64,000 nt of DNA, taken from positions 186,001-250,000 of the forward strand of contig NZ_JAEHOB010000004.1 of the NCBI RefSeq assembly GCF_016464705.1. The letters run 5' to 3'. The notes beneath the pieces were generated by a model, which did not search any database, was not told the origin of the DNA, and saw only the letters and a program-made list of their open reading frames with translations. The DNA comes from Qaidamihabitans albus. GTDB lineage: Bacteria > Actinomycetota > Actinomycetes > Mycobacteriales > Pseudonocardiaceae. A program made the position numbers and the translations under genes. Positions 16,694 through 26,014 of this stretch are shown in pieces (position 1 is the stretch's first letter; every line of letters starts with the position of its first letter).

Positions 16694-17359
16694 ATGGCTT
16701 CCAATGACACGGCCTCCGGCAACGACACCGAGACCGACCCCGAGACCGAGACCAGGACCACCGACGAGGGCGGAACACCGGACGCTCCGGAGGCCCAGGA
16801 CACCGAGCACGCCGACGACACCCAGGCCACCCAGAACACCCAGAACACCGAGGCCTCCGAGAACGCCGAGAACACGGAGCACACCGAGGGCACCACCGAG
16901 GCCGCGGACGGCCCGGGCACCGCGGCCGTTCCCGCGCGCACACCGCCCGCCCGCGGTTTCCTGGCGGGCGGTGCGGCGATCGTCAGTGCCGGGCTCGGGC
17001 TGAGCTCGCTCACCGGCACCGCGCTCGGCGACATGCTGCACTCGCGCATGGAGATCATCGGCCAGATCGAGGCGAGCACCGGCGCCGGTGGCGACCAGGT
17101 CGAGGCGTTCTACGGCGCGCCGTGGCACACAGCGGCACTCATCAACGGCGCCTTCGCCCTGGTCGCCGTCCTCATCGGCGGCGTCCTGCTGGCCGCGCAC
17201 GCCAGGCGGCCGGACACCGCGCCGTGGGCGAAGGCCGTGGCGCTGGGCGGCGTCCTGCTCGGCGCGATCGGGTTGCTCGTCGCGGGCGGCATGTACCTCG
17301 ACATCTTCGCGTCGGCTCCCGAGCTGCCCACGATGGGCGTACCGGGCGCGGGCGGCTGA
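16694..17359 (+). CDS. Membrane protein with Thr/Glu-rich N-terminal repeat region
   Basis: 221 residues. Residues 1-78 are almost entirely Thr, Glu, Asp, Asn and Ala in degenerate short repeats (QNTQNTEASENAENTEHTEG) and are probably disordered. Residues 85-215 contain about three hydrophobic helices (LAGGAAIVSAGLGLSSL; INGAFALVAVLIGGVLLAA; AVALGGVLLGAIGLLVAGG). No family recognised. It follows the K+ channel by 25 bases in the same direction. Convergent with the acyl-CoA synthetase. Confidence 0.65.
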   Translation: MASNDTASGNDTETDPETETRTTDEGGTPDAPEAQDTEHADDTQATQNTQNTEASENAENTEHTEGTTEAADGPGTAAVPARTPPARGFLAGGAAIVSAGLGLSSLTGTALGDMLHSRMEIIGQIEASTGAGGDQVEAFYGAPWHTAALINGAFALVAVLIGGVLLAAHARRPDTAPWAKAVALGGVLLGAIGLLVAGGMYLDIFASAPELPTMGVPGAGG

Positions 17360-17374
17360 GGCCGGCCGTACGGC

Positions 17375-19015
17375 TCATCCGGTCCGCAGGCCGAGCAGCT
17401 CGATCGACTTCTCACGCATCTCGACCTTGCGGACCTTGCCGGTGACGGTCATCGGGAACTCGTCGACGACCCGCACGTAGCGCGGGATCTTGTAGTGGGC
17501 GAGCTTGCCGGTGCAGAACTCGCGCAGGCTCTCGGCGGTGACCGGCTCGGCGCCCTCACGCACCCGGACCCAGGCCATCAGCTCCTCGCCGTAGCGCTCG
17601 TCGGGCACGCCGATCACCTGGGCGTCGAGGATGTCGGGATGGGTGTAGAGGAACTCCTCAATCTCGCGCGGATAGAGGTTCTCCCCACCCCGGATCACCA
17701 TGTCCTTGATCCGGCCGGTGATGTTGACGTAGCCCTCGCCGTCCATCACCGCGAGGTCGCCGGTGTGCATCCAGCGCGCCTGGTCGATGGCCTCGGCCGT
17801 CTTGTCGGGCTGTTCCCAGTAGCCCAGCATCACCGAGTAGCCGCGGGTGCAGAACTCGCCGGGGGTGTCCCGCGGGACGGTCAGCCCGGTCGCCGGGTCG
17901 ACGATCTTGACCTCCAGGTGCGGCCCGACCCGGCCGACGGTGGACACGCGGCGCTCGATCGAGTCGTCGGCGCGGGTCTGGGTGGACACCGGGGAGGTCT
18001 CGGTCATGCCGTAGCAGATCGACACCTCCGCCATCCCCATCCGCTCGATGACCTGCTTCATCACCTCGACGGGGCACGGCGAGCCCGCCATGATGCCGGT
18101 CCGCAGGCTGGTGAGGTCGAACGAGGAGAAGTCCGGTTCGGCGAGTTCGGCGATGAACATCGTCGGCACGCCGTAGAGCGACGTGCACCGTTGCTCCTGC
18201 ACCGCCCGCAGGGTCGCCTTCGGGTCGAACGAAGGCGCCGGGATGACCATGCAGGCGCCGTGGCTTGTGCACGCGAGGTTGCCCATCACCATGCCGAAGC
18301 AGTGATAGAAGGGCACCGGGATGCACACCCGGTCGGCCTCGGTGTAGTTGCACAGCTCGCCGACGAAGAAGCCGTTGTTGAGGATGTTGTGGTGACTGAG
18401 CGTGGCGCCCTTGGGAAAGCCCGTGGTGCCCGAGGTGTACTGGATGTTGATCGGGTCGTCGGCGCTGAGCGAGTCGCGCACCGGTTCCAGCCGCGCCGGG
18501 TCGGCCCGCCTGCCCTGCTCGAGCAGTGAGTTCCAGTCGTCGCCGCCGAGCAGCACCACCTGCTCCAGGCGCTCGCAACGGGGCCGTACCCCGGCGATCA
18601 TGCCGGCGTAGTCGGAGGTCTTGAAGCTCTCCGCAGCGATCAGCAGCCTGATGCCGGCCTGGTTGAGCACATACTCCAGCTCGTGCGAACGGTACGCCGG
18701 GTTGATGTTCACCAGGATCGCGCCGATCTTCGCGGTCGCGTACTGGGTGAAGGTCCACTCGGCGCAGTTCGGCGACCAGATGCCCACCCGGTCGCCCTTG
18801 GTGATGCCCCGGTCGAGCAGGCCGAGCGCGAGGGCGTCCACCTCTGCCGCCAGCTCGCGGTAGCTCCACCGCCGTCCCGCCTGCTGGTCGACCAGCGCGT
18901 CCCGCGCACCGAACGCCTGCACGGTCCGGTCGAAGTTGTCCCCGATCGTGTCGCCGAGCAGCGGGACATCCGAAGTGCCCGATGCGTAGCTCGGCACGGC
19001 AGGTGCGCCCGGCAT
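17375..19015 (-). CDS. Fatty-acid--CoA ligase / AMP-binding acyl-CoA synthetase
   Basis: 546-residue ANL-superfamily enzyme, activating a carboxylic acid with ATP and then forming the CoA thioester. The P-loop-like motif [12 protein letters not shown], the aromatic motif [10 protein letters not shown], the hinge region [23 protein letters not shown] and the catalytic Lys near the end ([10 protein letters not shown]) are all present. Sequence style is that of medium/long-chain FadD-type enzymes. ATG 19015 has GGGGAGGTAACC upstream; the longer open frame upstream is antisense to phzF and is rejected. Substrate chain length cannot be read from sequence. Confidence 0.9.
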   Translation of the reverse strand: MPGAPAVPSYASGTSDVPLLGDTIGDNFDRTVQAFGARDALVDQQAGRRWSYRELAAEVDALALGLLDRGITKGDRVGIWSPNCAEWTFTQYATAKIGAILVNINPAYRSHELEYVLNQAGIRLLIAAESFKTSDYAGMIAGVRPRCERLEQVVLLGGDDWNSLLEQGRRADPARLEPVRDSLSADDPINIQYTSGTTGFPKGATLSHHNILNNGFFVGELCNYTEADRVCIPVPFYHCFGMVMGNLACTSHGACMVIPAPSFDPKATLRAVQEQRCTSLYGVPTMFIAELAEPDFSSFDLTSLRTGIMAGSPCPVEVMKQVIERMGMAEVSICYGMTETSPVSTQTRADDSIERRVSTVGRVGPHLEVKIVDPATGLTVPRDTPGEFCTRGYSVMLGYWEQPDKTAEAIDQARWMHTGDLAVMDGEGYVNITGRIKDMVIRGGENLYPREIEEFLYTHPDILDAQVIGVPDERYGEELMAWVRVREGAEPVTAESLREFCTGKLAHYKIPRYVRVVDEFPMTVTGKVRKVEMREKSIELLGLRTG

Positions 19016-19110
19016 GGTTACCTCCCCGGCGTCGGCGATGGCGGCTCCGGCGAGTCTAGGAATCCGGCATCGGCCCGGCCATCTGCAGATGGGGATACAC
19101 GGACAGCCAC

Positions 19111-19116
19111 TAGAGT
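19111..19116 (+). promoter_or_regulatory. -10 element, leaderless phzF-like promoter
   Basis: TAGAGT followed by exactly 7 bases and ATG 19124; no Shine-Dalgarno is present. Confidence 0.5.
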
Positions 19117-19123
19117 CGGACAT

Positions 19124-19903
19124 ATGCGGCTTTACACCGTCGATGCGTTCACCGGGGAGGCGTTCCGCGGCAACCCGGCGGGCGTGGTGCTGCTCGACGC
19201 GCCCGCGAGCCCGCGGTGGATGCAGGACGTGGCCGCCGAGCTGGGCCATGCCGACACCGCGTTCGTGGTCACCACTGCCGAGCCCAAACCGTTGCGGTGG
19301 TTCACGCCGGTGGCCGAGGTGAACCTGTGCGGGCACGCGACGCTGGCGGCCACGCACGTCCTCGGCGGCACCCAGGTCTTCGACACGCGCAGCGGGGAGC
19401 TGCGCTGCACGGCCGACGGCGACCGGGTGTGGATGGACCTTCCCGCGGATGTCCCGGTCCCGCTCGCCGGGGACGAGCCCGGGCTGGACGTCCTTCCGCC
19501 GGCGTTGCCCGGTGTGACGATCGAGGAGCTTGCCCGCACCTCGGACGACGTGCTCGTGCGCGCCGCCGATGCCGCACAGGTACGTGCCGTCGAGCCCGAT
19601 CTGACGGTGATCGCGGGGCTGCCCGCCCCGTGCGGGGCGGTGGTCACCGCCGAGAGCGACCGCGACGGCACCGACTTCGTCAGCCGGGTGTTCGCGCCGG
19701 CCGTCGGCATCCCGGAGGACCCGGTCACCGGCTCGGCGCACTGCGCGCTCGCCCCCTACTGGGCCGCCCGGCTCGGCCGGATCGAGCTCACCGGCGAGCA
19801 GGCGTCCCGGCGCGGTGGCATCGTCGGCATGCAGCTGCGTGGTGGCCGCGTGACGCTGTCCGGCCAGGCGGTGACCGTCACGCGCGGCGAGCTGCTGGTC
19901 TGA
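19124..19903 (+). CDS. PhzF-family isomerase/epimerase-like protein
   Basis: 259 residues. The family opening [19 protein letters not shown], the [12 protein letters not shown] motif and the C-terminal [17 protein letters not shown] are typical of the PhzF fold (two diaminopimelate-epimerase-like halves). The usual catalytic Glu in the (S/A)ETAF motif is here Asp44 (HADTAF), so activity may be altered. No other phenazine genes are near, so it is not evidence for phenazine synthesis. It is divergent from the acyl-CoA synthetase. Confidence 0.85.
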   Translation: MRLYTVDAFTGEAFRGNPAGVVLLDAPASPRWMQDVAAELGHADTAFVVTTAEPKPLRWFTPVAEVNLCGHATLAATHVLGGTQVFDTRSGELRCTADGDRVWMDLPADVPVPLAGDEPGLDVLPPALPGVTIEELARTSDDVLVRAADAAQVRAVEPDLTVIAGLPAPCGAVVTAESDRDGTDFVSRVFAPAVGIPEDPVTGSAHCALAPYWAARLGRIELTGEQASRRGGIVGMQLRGGRVTLSGQAVTVTRGELLV

Positions 19904-19936
19904 CCACGGCGTCACCCGATCAGTGACAATGGCCAT

Positions 19937-20317
19937 ATGCGCCTGCTGCTGAACGTGATCTGGCTCGTCCTGTCGGGATTCTGGATGGCGGTCGGCTATG
20001 TCGTCGCCGGGATAATCTGCTGCCTGCTGATCGTCACGATCCCGTTCGGGCTCGCCTCGTTCCGCATCGCCAACTACGCGCTCTGGCCGTTCGGCCGCAC
20101 GCTCGTCGACCGGCGCGACGCCGGAACACCCTCGCTCATCGGCAACATCGTCTGGATCGTCTTCGCGGGCTGGTGGCTCGCACTGGGCCACGCGGTCACC
20201 GGCCTGGCGCTGTGCGTCACGATCATCGGCATCCCGCTGGGCGTCGCGAACTTCAAGATGATCCCGGTCTCGCTCGTGCCGCTGGGCCGCGAGATCGTGC
20301 CCGTACCCGGCTCGTGA
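19937..20317 (+). CDS. yccF: YccF-family inner membrane protein
   Basis: 126-residue protein with four hydrophobic segments and the two internally similar YccF halves: [22 protein letters not shown]...[21 protein letters not shown], then [22 protein letters not shown]...[21 protein letters not shown]. Function is unknown. In mycobacteria a YccF-like gene also lies near cspB and moaA. The final Ser codon and stop come from a 44-bp palindromic repeat. Confidence 0.88.
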   Translation: MRLLLNVIWLVLSGFWMAVGYVVAGIICCLLIVTIPFGLASFRIANYALWPFGRTLVDRRDAGTPSLIGNIVWIVFAGWWLALGHAVTGLALCVTIIGIPLGVANFKMIPVSLVPLGREIVPVPGS

Positions 20318-20355
20318 GTGCGCACGCGAGTTAGAACTCGTGTGCGCACTCACGA
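20312..20355. repeat. 44-bp palindromic repeat
   Basis: 21-base arms with one mismatch around centre AG. It supplies the TCG-TGA end of yccF and lies 18 bases from the converging HxlR stop, so it is a likely bidirectional terminator. Confidence 0.9.
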
Positions 20356-20373
20356 GCCGGTGCGCGCTGTCCC

Positions 20374-20778
20374 CTACCGTTGCGCGGGCTCCGCGGCCAC
20401 CGGCCGTTTCGCCTCGTCGTAGGCGGCGCGCGCCGCGAGCACCTCGGGCAGCCGGCCCTCCACGAGCTCGACCAGGCCGGCGAGCCGCTCCGCGGTAGCC
20501 CGGCCGAGGGGCGTCAGGCTGTACTCGACCCGCGGCGGGATCGTCGGCTGCGCCGCGCGGGACACGAAGCCGTCCCGCTCCAGCCCCTGCAGCGTCTGGG
20601 CGAGCATCTTCTCGCTGACGCCGTCCACCCGCCTGCGCAGCGCGTTGAACCGGAACGTCCCCTCGCGCAGCGCGACCATCGCGAGGATCCCCCACCGGCC
20701 GGTCACGTGCTCCAGCGCGCCGCGGGACGGGCAGGCGCGCGCGAACACGTCCGGATACTGCTGGTCGACGTCTTCCAT
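20374..20778 (-). CDS. HxlR-family transcriptional regulator
   Basis: 134-residue winged helix with the family opening [19 protein letters not shown], the recognition helix region [27 protein letters not shown] and the wing [12 protein letters not shown]. The N-terminal Cys16 is conserved in HxlR members that respond to electrophiles or quinones. Divergent from a QorB/YtfG-type quinone reductase, the same pairing as ytfH-ytfG and qorR-qorB. A palindrome lies between the two genes. Confidence 0.9.
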   Translation of the reverse strand: MEDVDQQYPDVFARACPSRGALEHVTGRWGILAMVALREGTFRFNALRRRVDGVSEKMLAQTLQGLERDGFVSRAAQPTIPPRVEYSLTPLGRATAERLAGLVELVEGRLPEVLAARAAYDEAKRPVAAEPAQR

Positions 20779-20804
20779 ACCGCTCAGGATACCGCGAACG
20801 TGAC

Positions 20805-20827
20805 AGTACTAACTTCTAGTCTGTACT
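20805..20827. promoter_or_regulatory. Putative HxlR operator in divergent promoter
   Basis: AGTAC (20805-20809) and GTACT (20823-20827) form an inverted repeat with a 13-base spacer in the gap between the hxlR-like and quinone reductase genes. The position and AGTAC-type arms fit an HxlR/QorR operator. Confidence 0.55.
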
Positions 20828-20887
20828 TTCGAAAAGTTCGTGCACACCCGGCGTGCATACCGAGCCCCGTTCCGAGGAGTGAACAGA

Positions 20888-21736
20888 ATGATCGTCGTGA
20901 CAGGTGCCACCGGCCAGCTCGGCCGTCTGGTGATCGAGCAGCTCAAGACGAAGGTGCCCGCCGATCACATCGTCGCCGCGGTGCGCGACCCCGAGAAGGC
21001 GGCCGAGCTCGGCGTCGAGGTGCGCGAGGCGGACTACGACCGGCCGGAGACGCTGAACAGCGCGCTCGCGGGAGCGCAGCGGCTCCTGCTGATCTCCGGC
21101 AACGAGATCGGCGAGCGCGTGCGGCAGCACACGGCCGTGGTGACGGCGGCGAGGCAGGCGGGGGTCGAGCGCGTCGTCTACACCAGCGCCCCGCGGGCGG
21201 ACACGACGTCGCTGTTCCTCGCACCCGACCACAAGGCGACCGAGCGGATGATCCGTGAGTCGGGCCTGCCGTTCACGTTGCTGCGGAACAACTGGTACAC
21301 GGAGAACTACGAGGAGGGCATCCGGCAGGCCGCGCGCACCGGGACGTACCTGGGCAGCGCGGACGAGGGCCGGGTCGCCAGCGCCCCGCGGGCCGACTAC
21401 GCGGCCGCGGCCGCCGTCGTGCTCACCACCGAAGGCCACGGGGGCCGGACCTACGAGCTCGCCGGCGACGTGGCGTGGAGCTTTCCCGAGCTGGCCGCCG
21501 CGATCTCGGCTGCCACCGGCGAGGAGGTCGCCTACCGCGACGTGAGCGCCGAGGACCACCGCGCGGCACTGACGACGGCCGGGCTTGCGGACGCGGTGGC
21601 CGACCTTCTCGTCGCGCTCGACGCCGACCAGGCGAACGGCCTGCTCGCCGAAACCACCGGCGAGCTGAAACTCCTCATCGGCCGCCCGACGACACCGCTC
21701 GCCGAGACCGTCCGCGAGCTCGTCGGGCGCGGCTGA
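20888..21736 (+). CDS. NmrA-like NAD(P)H:quinone oxidoreductase (QorB/YtfG type)
   Basis: 282-residue atypical short-chain dehydrogenase. The N-terminal Rossmann motif is VTGATGQLGRLVIEQL (GxxGxxG), followed by VYTSAP and LLRNNWYTENY, typical of QorB/NmrA proteins. Predicted to reduce quinones with NADPH. The ATG start has GAGGAG about 10 bases upstream. Control by the divergent HxlR regulator is inferred from the known qorR-qorB pairing and the palindrome between them. Confidence 0.88.
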   Translation: MIVVTGATGQLGRLVIEQLKTKVPADHIVAAVRDPEKAAELGVEVREADYDRPETLNSALAGAQRLLLISGNEIGERVRQHTAVVTAARQAGVERVVYTSAPRADTTSLFLAPDHKATERMIRESGLPFTLLRNNWYTENYEEGIRQAARTGTYLGSADEGRVASAPRADYAAAAAVVLTTEGHGGRTYELAGDVAWSFPELAAAISAATGEEVAYRDVSAEDHRAALTTAGLADAVADLLVALDADQANGLLAETTGELKLLIGRPTTPLAETVRELVGRG

Positions 21737-21805
21737 GCGGTACCGATCCGACGCTCCGCTGCCCCATACTGGACCGGCTACCAGTGTGGGGAGCGGAGGA
21801 TCGGG

Positions 21806-22375
21806 ATGGCGGGTCCCACGTGCACCCGGCGGGTCATCAGCCGGGAACGGGTCGTGCGCGGCGCCTGCCGGTTCTTCCTGCGGCACGGCACCGTCGACAT
21901 GGACGCGCTCGCACCGGACCTCGCCATCAGCAGGGCGACGCTGTACCGGGTGGTGCACAGCCGGGACGCCCTCCTCGGCGACGTCCTGTGGCGGCTCGGC
22001 GAGGAACTGCTCGACCGCGCCCGCAGGCGCCGGACGCTCAGCGGCGTCGACGGCGTCCTCGAGGTCACCAGGCACTTCGCCGGCTACCTGTGGGATGCCG
22101 GTCCGTTCCGCACGTTCCTCCACGCCGAGCCGGACACCGCAGCGCGGATCCTGTTCACCGCCTCCGGCCGGGTGCACCGGCGCGCCGTGCACGCCCAGCG
22201 GCAGATACTGCTGGAGAGCGACGCGGGCACGTGGCCCTCGGCCGACCTCGACGGGCTGGCCTACCTCTACCTGCGCATCGTCGAGTCCGCGCTCTATGCC
22301 GAACTGCTGCACGGCAGGCGGCTCGACCTGGCGGCCGCGGAGCCCGCGGCCCGCGCCGTGCTCACGCCCCGCTGA
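21806..22375 (+). CDS. QsdR-like TetR-family regulator
   Basis: 189 residues. The helix-turn-helix VDMDALAPDLAISRATLYRVVHSRDALLGDVLW and the following helical domain resemble the QsdR subgroup of TetR regulators (QsdR represses a quorum-quenching lactonase in Rhodococcus). The ATG start follows GGAGCGGAGGATCGGG. It precedes two secreted alpha/beta hydrolases by about 97 bases in the same direction and may control them, an inference from position. Confidence 0.75.
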   Translation: MAGPTCTRRVISRERVVRGACRFFLRHGTVDMDALAPDLAISRATLYRVVHSRDALLGDVLWRLGEELLDRARRRRTLSGVDGVLEVTRHFAGYLWDAGPFRTFLHAEPDTAARILFTASGRVHRRAVHAQRQILLESDAGTWPSADLDGLAYLYLRIVESALYAELLHGRRLDLAAAEPAARAVLTPR

Positions 22376-22471
22376 GCGTGCGACCGCGATCTCACGCCTC
22401 GCGCACGCTCTGGCGCTTCGGGTAAGCGGCTGCTTAGAGTCGCTGTTCCCCACAGTTTCCCTGGGAGTGCG

Positions 22472-23806
22472 ATGATGAGCAGCACCTGGCGCCGCCTTGC
22501 CGCGGCGATCGTCGTTTCCGGCCTCCTCGCCGTGAGCCCGGCACCCGCCGCGGCCGCCGACCCAGTGCCCGACGTCGACGGCCCGGTACCCGGCAGCGTG
22601 CCGGGAGATCCGCTCGCCGGCGACGTGGCGGACACCTACCCCTTCTTCTCCACCCCGGTCGACCTCGCAGCCAGAGGTTACGTCGAGGAGGAGTTCTACC
22701 TCTCCGGCGCGGCCGACGGCTGGACGACCGACGGTGTCCAGGTCGCCACCGACGTCCCTTACACCACCCGGATCGTGGTCCGGCGCCCGGCGAACCCCAA
22801 GCGGTTCAACGGCACGGCACTGGTCGAATGGCAGAACGTCACGGCCGGGTACGACCTGGACGCGCTCTGGAACGCCGACTCCGTCACCAGGGCCGGTTAC
22901 GCGTGGATCGGCGTTTCCGCACAACGGGTCGGGGTCGACCACCTGCGCACCTGGAGCCCGGCCCGGTACGGCCACCTGGACGTGACCGGCGGCGGCGCGC
23001 ACACCGCGGACGAGCTCTCCTACGACATCTTCGCGCAGGCGGGCGAGGCCGTCGCCATGCAAGGGGCGGACTCGCCGATGGGCGGGCTCGAGGTACGCAA
23101 CCTGCTGGCGATCGGCGCCTCGCAGTCCGCGAGCCGGATGACCGTCTACTACGACAACGTCCTGCCGAGAACCCGCCCGGTGTTCGACGGGTTCGGCTTC
23201 ATCGTCGGCAGCGCGCCGGCCAGGGCGGGCGCCGAGCCGGTCTTCCAGGTCCTGTCCGAGACCGACGTCCGCACCGCACGGCGGCCCGCCGACACCGACC
23301 GTTTCCGCCGCTGGGAGGTCGCGGGCGCGGCGCACTCCGGGTACCAGGGCCAGGTCTACCGCGCCCCGATCTCCGAGCGGGACCTCGGCGGCGCCCCGCA
23401 GTACGACTGCGACCGGCCACCGTTCAGCCGGATCCCGATGCACCACGTCACCGCCGCCGCCTACCACCATCTCGCCAGGTGGACCGAGCACGGCACCCCG
23501 CCGCCGCTCGCCGAGCCGCTGGCGTTCGAGGCCGACGGCGTCACCAAGAAACGTGACGCGCTGGGCCTCGCGCTCGGCGGCATCCGGCTGTCCCAGCTCG
23601 CGGTGCCGACGGCGCTCAACACCGGCGACAACAGCGGTGAGTCGTTCTGCTTCCTCTTCGGCACGCACGAGCCGTTCGACGAGCAGACGCTGTCCCGGCT
23701 CTACCCGAACCGCGGCAGCTACGTCAGCGCGGTGCGGAAGGTGGACCGCGCCAACGTCCGCAGCGGCTACCTGCTGCCCGCCGACGCGAGGAGCAACCGG
23801 CCATGA
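22472..23806 (+). CDS. Secreted alpha/beta-hydrolase-domain protein
   Basis: 444-residue exported protein: Sec-type signal peptide (MMSSTWRRLAAAIVVSGLLAVSP, cleavage likely after APAAAA), then a large alpha/beta-hydrolase-like domain with nucleophile elbow AIGASQSASRM and conserved VEWQNVTAGYD and WEVAGAAHSGYQ. This is the layout of the alpha/beta hydrolase domain family (Abhydrolase_10-like). The start is ATG 22472 or ATG 22475 after GGGAG. The stop overlaps the next gene's ATG as ATGA, so the two hydrolases form an operon. Confidence 0.8.
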   Translation: MMSSTWRRLAAAIVVSGLLAVSPAPAAAADPVPDVDGPVPGSVPGDPLAGDVADTYPFFSTPVDLAARGYVEEEFYLSGAADGWTTDGVQVATDVPYTTRIVVRRPANPKRFNGTALVEWQNVTAGYDLDALWNADSVTRAGYAWIGVSAQRVGVDHLRTWSPARYGHLDVTGGGAHTADELSYDIFAQAGEAVAMQGADSPMGGLEVRNLLAIGASQSASRMTVYYDNVLPRTRPVFDGFGFIVGSAPARAGAEPVFQVLSETDVRTARRPADTDRFRRWEVAGAAHSGYQGQVYRAPISERDLGGAPQYDCDRPPFSRIPMHHVTAAAYHHLARWTEHGTPPPLAEPLAFEADGVTKKRDALGLALGGIRLSQLAVPTALNTGDNSGESFCFLFGTHEPFDEQTLSRLYPNRGSYVSAVRKVDRANVRSGYLLPADARSNRP

Positions 23807-25116
23807 ACACCCGGCCCTCGTCGCGGCGGTCCGCGGTACTCGCCGCCGTGCTCGCCCTCGTCGCGTCGCTGACCGTGCTCGCCGGACCGGCGCGGGCACA
23901 CGACCGCACCCCGGTGATCTTCGTGCACGGCCAGCAGGGCTCGGCGCAGCAGTGGCAGTCCAACGCCAAGCGGTTCTCCGGCAACGGCTACGCCGACGAC
24001 CGCCTCTACGCCTACGAGTACGACACCACCATCGGCGACAACGACCAGGCCGTCGCGGGCCTCGCCGAGTTCGTCGCCGGGGTCCGGGCGCGGACCGGCG
24101 CCGCGCGGGTCGACGTGCTGGCCCACTCGCGGGGCACCTCGGTGGCGCACGCCTACCTCGCCGTGCCGGAGCGGGCGGCGACCGTGCGCAAGTACGTGAA
24201 CATCGACGGGCGGTCGAGCGCCACGCCGCCAGGCGGCGTCCCGACACTCGCGCTGTGGGGCAGCCTGCAGCCGGACGGCTCGATCGGCGGCGCGGTGAAC
24301 GTGTACCGGCCCGACCTCGGCCACACCGAGGTCGCCACCTCGGCGGAGAGCTTCGCGGTGCTCTACGAGTTCCTCACCGGCCGCCGTCCGGCCACGACGG
24401 CGGTGCTCCCGGAGCCGCCCGGCCGGGTCGAGATCGAAGGCCGGGCCGTGTTCTTCCCGCAGAACAGCGGAGCCGAGGGGCGGCTGGAGGTGTGGCGGCT
24501 GAACCCGCGGACCGGTAACCGGACACCGGGCGGCCCGCGGCACACGCTGCGGGTCGGCGCCGACGGCTCCTTCGGCCCGGTCCGGGTCAACGGCAGGCGG
24601 CACTACGAACTGGCACTCGTCCGCGCCGGGAGGCCGACCTACCACTTCTACTTCGAACCGTTCGAGCGCAGCGACCGGTTCCTGCGGTTGCAGGTCTCCG
24701 CACCCGGCGGGATCGCCGACTACGTGGACCGCTGCCCCGGCCACACGGCCGTGACGGTGACCAGGAACCGGGAGTGGTGGGCCGATCAAAGCAGCGGCGG
24801 CAACGACCGGCTGCTGTTCGACGGCACCGACGTCCTCGCCCCGGCGATCGCACCGCGGCAGCGGCAGGTCATCGGCGTGTTCGCGTTCGACCGGGACTGT
24901 GACCGGACCAGCCGCCTCGGCGAGCCGTTGCCACCGTTCAGCCTGCTGCCGTTCCTGACCGGTGCCGACCTGTACCTGCCCGCGCACCCCGGCGGCCGCG
25001 AGCCGATCGCGGTGACGCAGGTGCCCCGAGGTACGGGTGGCGCGGCGAGGACCGTTCTGGTCGGCAACTGGCCCTCGGACCGGCACTCGGTCACCGTGCA
25101 GTTCAAAGACTCGTGA
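23803..25116 (+). CDS. Secreted alpha/beta-fold lipase-like hydrolase
   Basis: 437-residue exported hydrolase. Signal peptide through about residue 32 (VLAGPARA|HD). Hydrolase motifs: oxyanion region VIFVHGQQGSAQQW, nucleophile VLAHSRGTSVAH, and probable catalytic His in PDLGHTEVATSAE. Residues 205-437 form a beta-rich C-terminal part similar to the accessory domain of archaeal AF1763-type lipases. Four-base overlap (ATGA) with the previous hydrolase gene. The C-terminal Ser and stop lie in a 44-bp repeat. Confidence 0.82.
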   Translation: MNTRPSSRRSAVLAAVLALVASLTVLAGPARAHDRTPVIFVHGQQGSAQQWQSNAKRFSGNGYADDRLYAYEYDTTIGDNDQAVAGLAEFVAGVRARTGAARVDVLAHSRGTSVAHAYLAVPERAATVRKYVNIDGRSSATPPGGVPTLALWGSLQPDGSIGGAVNVYRPDLGHTEVATSAESFAVLYEFLTGRRPATTAVLPEPPGRVEIEGRAVFFPQNSGAEGRLEVWRLNPRTGNRTPGGPRHTLRVGADGSFGPVRVNGRRHYELALVRAGRPTYHFYFEPFERSDRFLRLQVSAPGGIADYVDRCPGHTAVTVTRNREWWADQSSGGNDRLLFDGTDVLAPAIAPRQRQVIGVFAFDRDCDRTSRLGEPLPPFSLLPFLTGADLYLPAHPGGREPIAVTQVPRGTGGAARTVLVGNWPSDRHSVTVQFKDS

Positions 25117-25154
25117 GTGCCTACGCGAGTTCTAACTCGTGTGCGCACTCACGA
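25111..25154. repeat. 44-bp palindromic repeat (hybrid copy)
   Basis: The left arm is of the CCTACGCGAG subtype and the right arm of the GTGTGCGC subtype, so the arms do not pair perfectly. Supplies the TCG-TGA end of the lipase gene; the converging phosphoesterase stop is 20 bases away. Confidence 0.9.
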
Positions 25155-25173
25155 GCCCACCGCACCGGTGACG

Positions 25174-25974
25174 TCAGTCCTGCGGCTCCCACGGCAGCTC
25201 CACCACCAGGCACGGGCCGCCGACGAACACGCCGCCGTCGATGCCGAGCGCCTTGCCGCCCGCGTAGAGATAAGGCGCCTCGATCTGCGCGGGGTGGATG
25301 CCGAGCTGGTCGGCGATGACGCTGTGCCCGTGCACGATCCGCTCCCCGCCGAGCCGCGCGAGCATCAGCTCGGCGTTCTCCTGTCCGTGCGGGCCACGGA
25401 ACGCGTAGCGCGTGGTCATCCGGCGCCAGACCTCCCACCACTGTTCGAGGTCGTCGCCGGCCAGCACCTCGCGCACGGAGGCGTTGATCTCCTCGGCGGT
25501 GCCGCCCCAGTCCAGGTACTCGAGAGTGTCCGAGTGCACCAGCAGGTGGTTCGCCGCGTGGCCGATCAACGGTCGCGCGAGCAGCCATTCGACGTGCTCG
25601 TCGGTGAGGTCGTCCTGGTCGGCGAGCTGGCCGCCGTTGATCTCCCAGCTGCGCGCGAAACTGCGCGGGCCGAAGTCCGACGGCACCGGCGTGTCGCCGA
25701 AGCGGTACATCCCGAGCAGCAGGATCTCGTGGTTGCCGAGCAGGCTCTCGACCGAGCCGCCCGCGTCGGCCGCCTGCCGCTGCAACTTCCGGACGAGGTC
25801 GATCGCACCGACGCCGTCCGGGCCGCGGTCCACGAAGTCGCCGAGAAACCGCAACCGCGCCCCGGCGCCCGCCCAGTCGCCGGACTCGTCGACGAGGCCA
25901 CGTTCCCGCAGGGCTTCGGCCAATTCGTCGCGGTGACCGTGCACGTCACCGACGACGAACGTCGATTCCTCCAT
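25174..25974 (-). CDS. Calcineurin-like metallophosphoesterase
   Basis: 266-residue soluble enzyme with the complete set of metallophosphoesterase motifs: GDVHG (9-13), GDFVDRG, GNHE and, near the end, HGHS. The GDxVDRG pattern is that of PPP-type phosphatases and diadenosine-tetraphosphatase relatives; the substrate is not determined. ATG 25974 is chosen over the GTG directly before it because GAGGGG is better spaced. It lies 40 bases from the HAD-IIA gene in the same direction. Confidence 0.85.
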   Translation of the reverse strand: MEESTFVVGDVHGHRDELAEALRERGLVDESGDWAGAGARLRFLGDFVDRGPDGVGAIDLVRKLQRQAADAGGSVESLLGNHEILLLGMYRFGDTPVPSDFGPRSFARSWEINGGQLADQDDLTDEHVEWLLARPLIGHAANHLLVHSDTLEYLDWGGTAEEINASVREVLAGDDLEQWWEVWRRMTTRYAFRGPHGQENAELMLARLGGERIVHGHSVIADQLGIHPAQIEAPYLYAGGKALGIDGGVFVGGPCLVVELPWEPQD

Positions 25975-26014
25975 CACCCCTCGACGATAGGCCCCCTCGC
26001 CCGGCCGGGGCCGG

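Noticed and set aside
17375-20695. 1106-residue minus-strand frame joining the acyl-CoA synthetase to upstream sequence
   Set aside because: The extra 560 residues are antisense to phzF and yccF and have shadow-frame composition; ATG 19015 has a strong Shine-Dalgarno.
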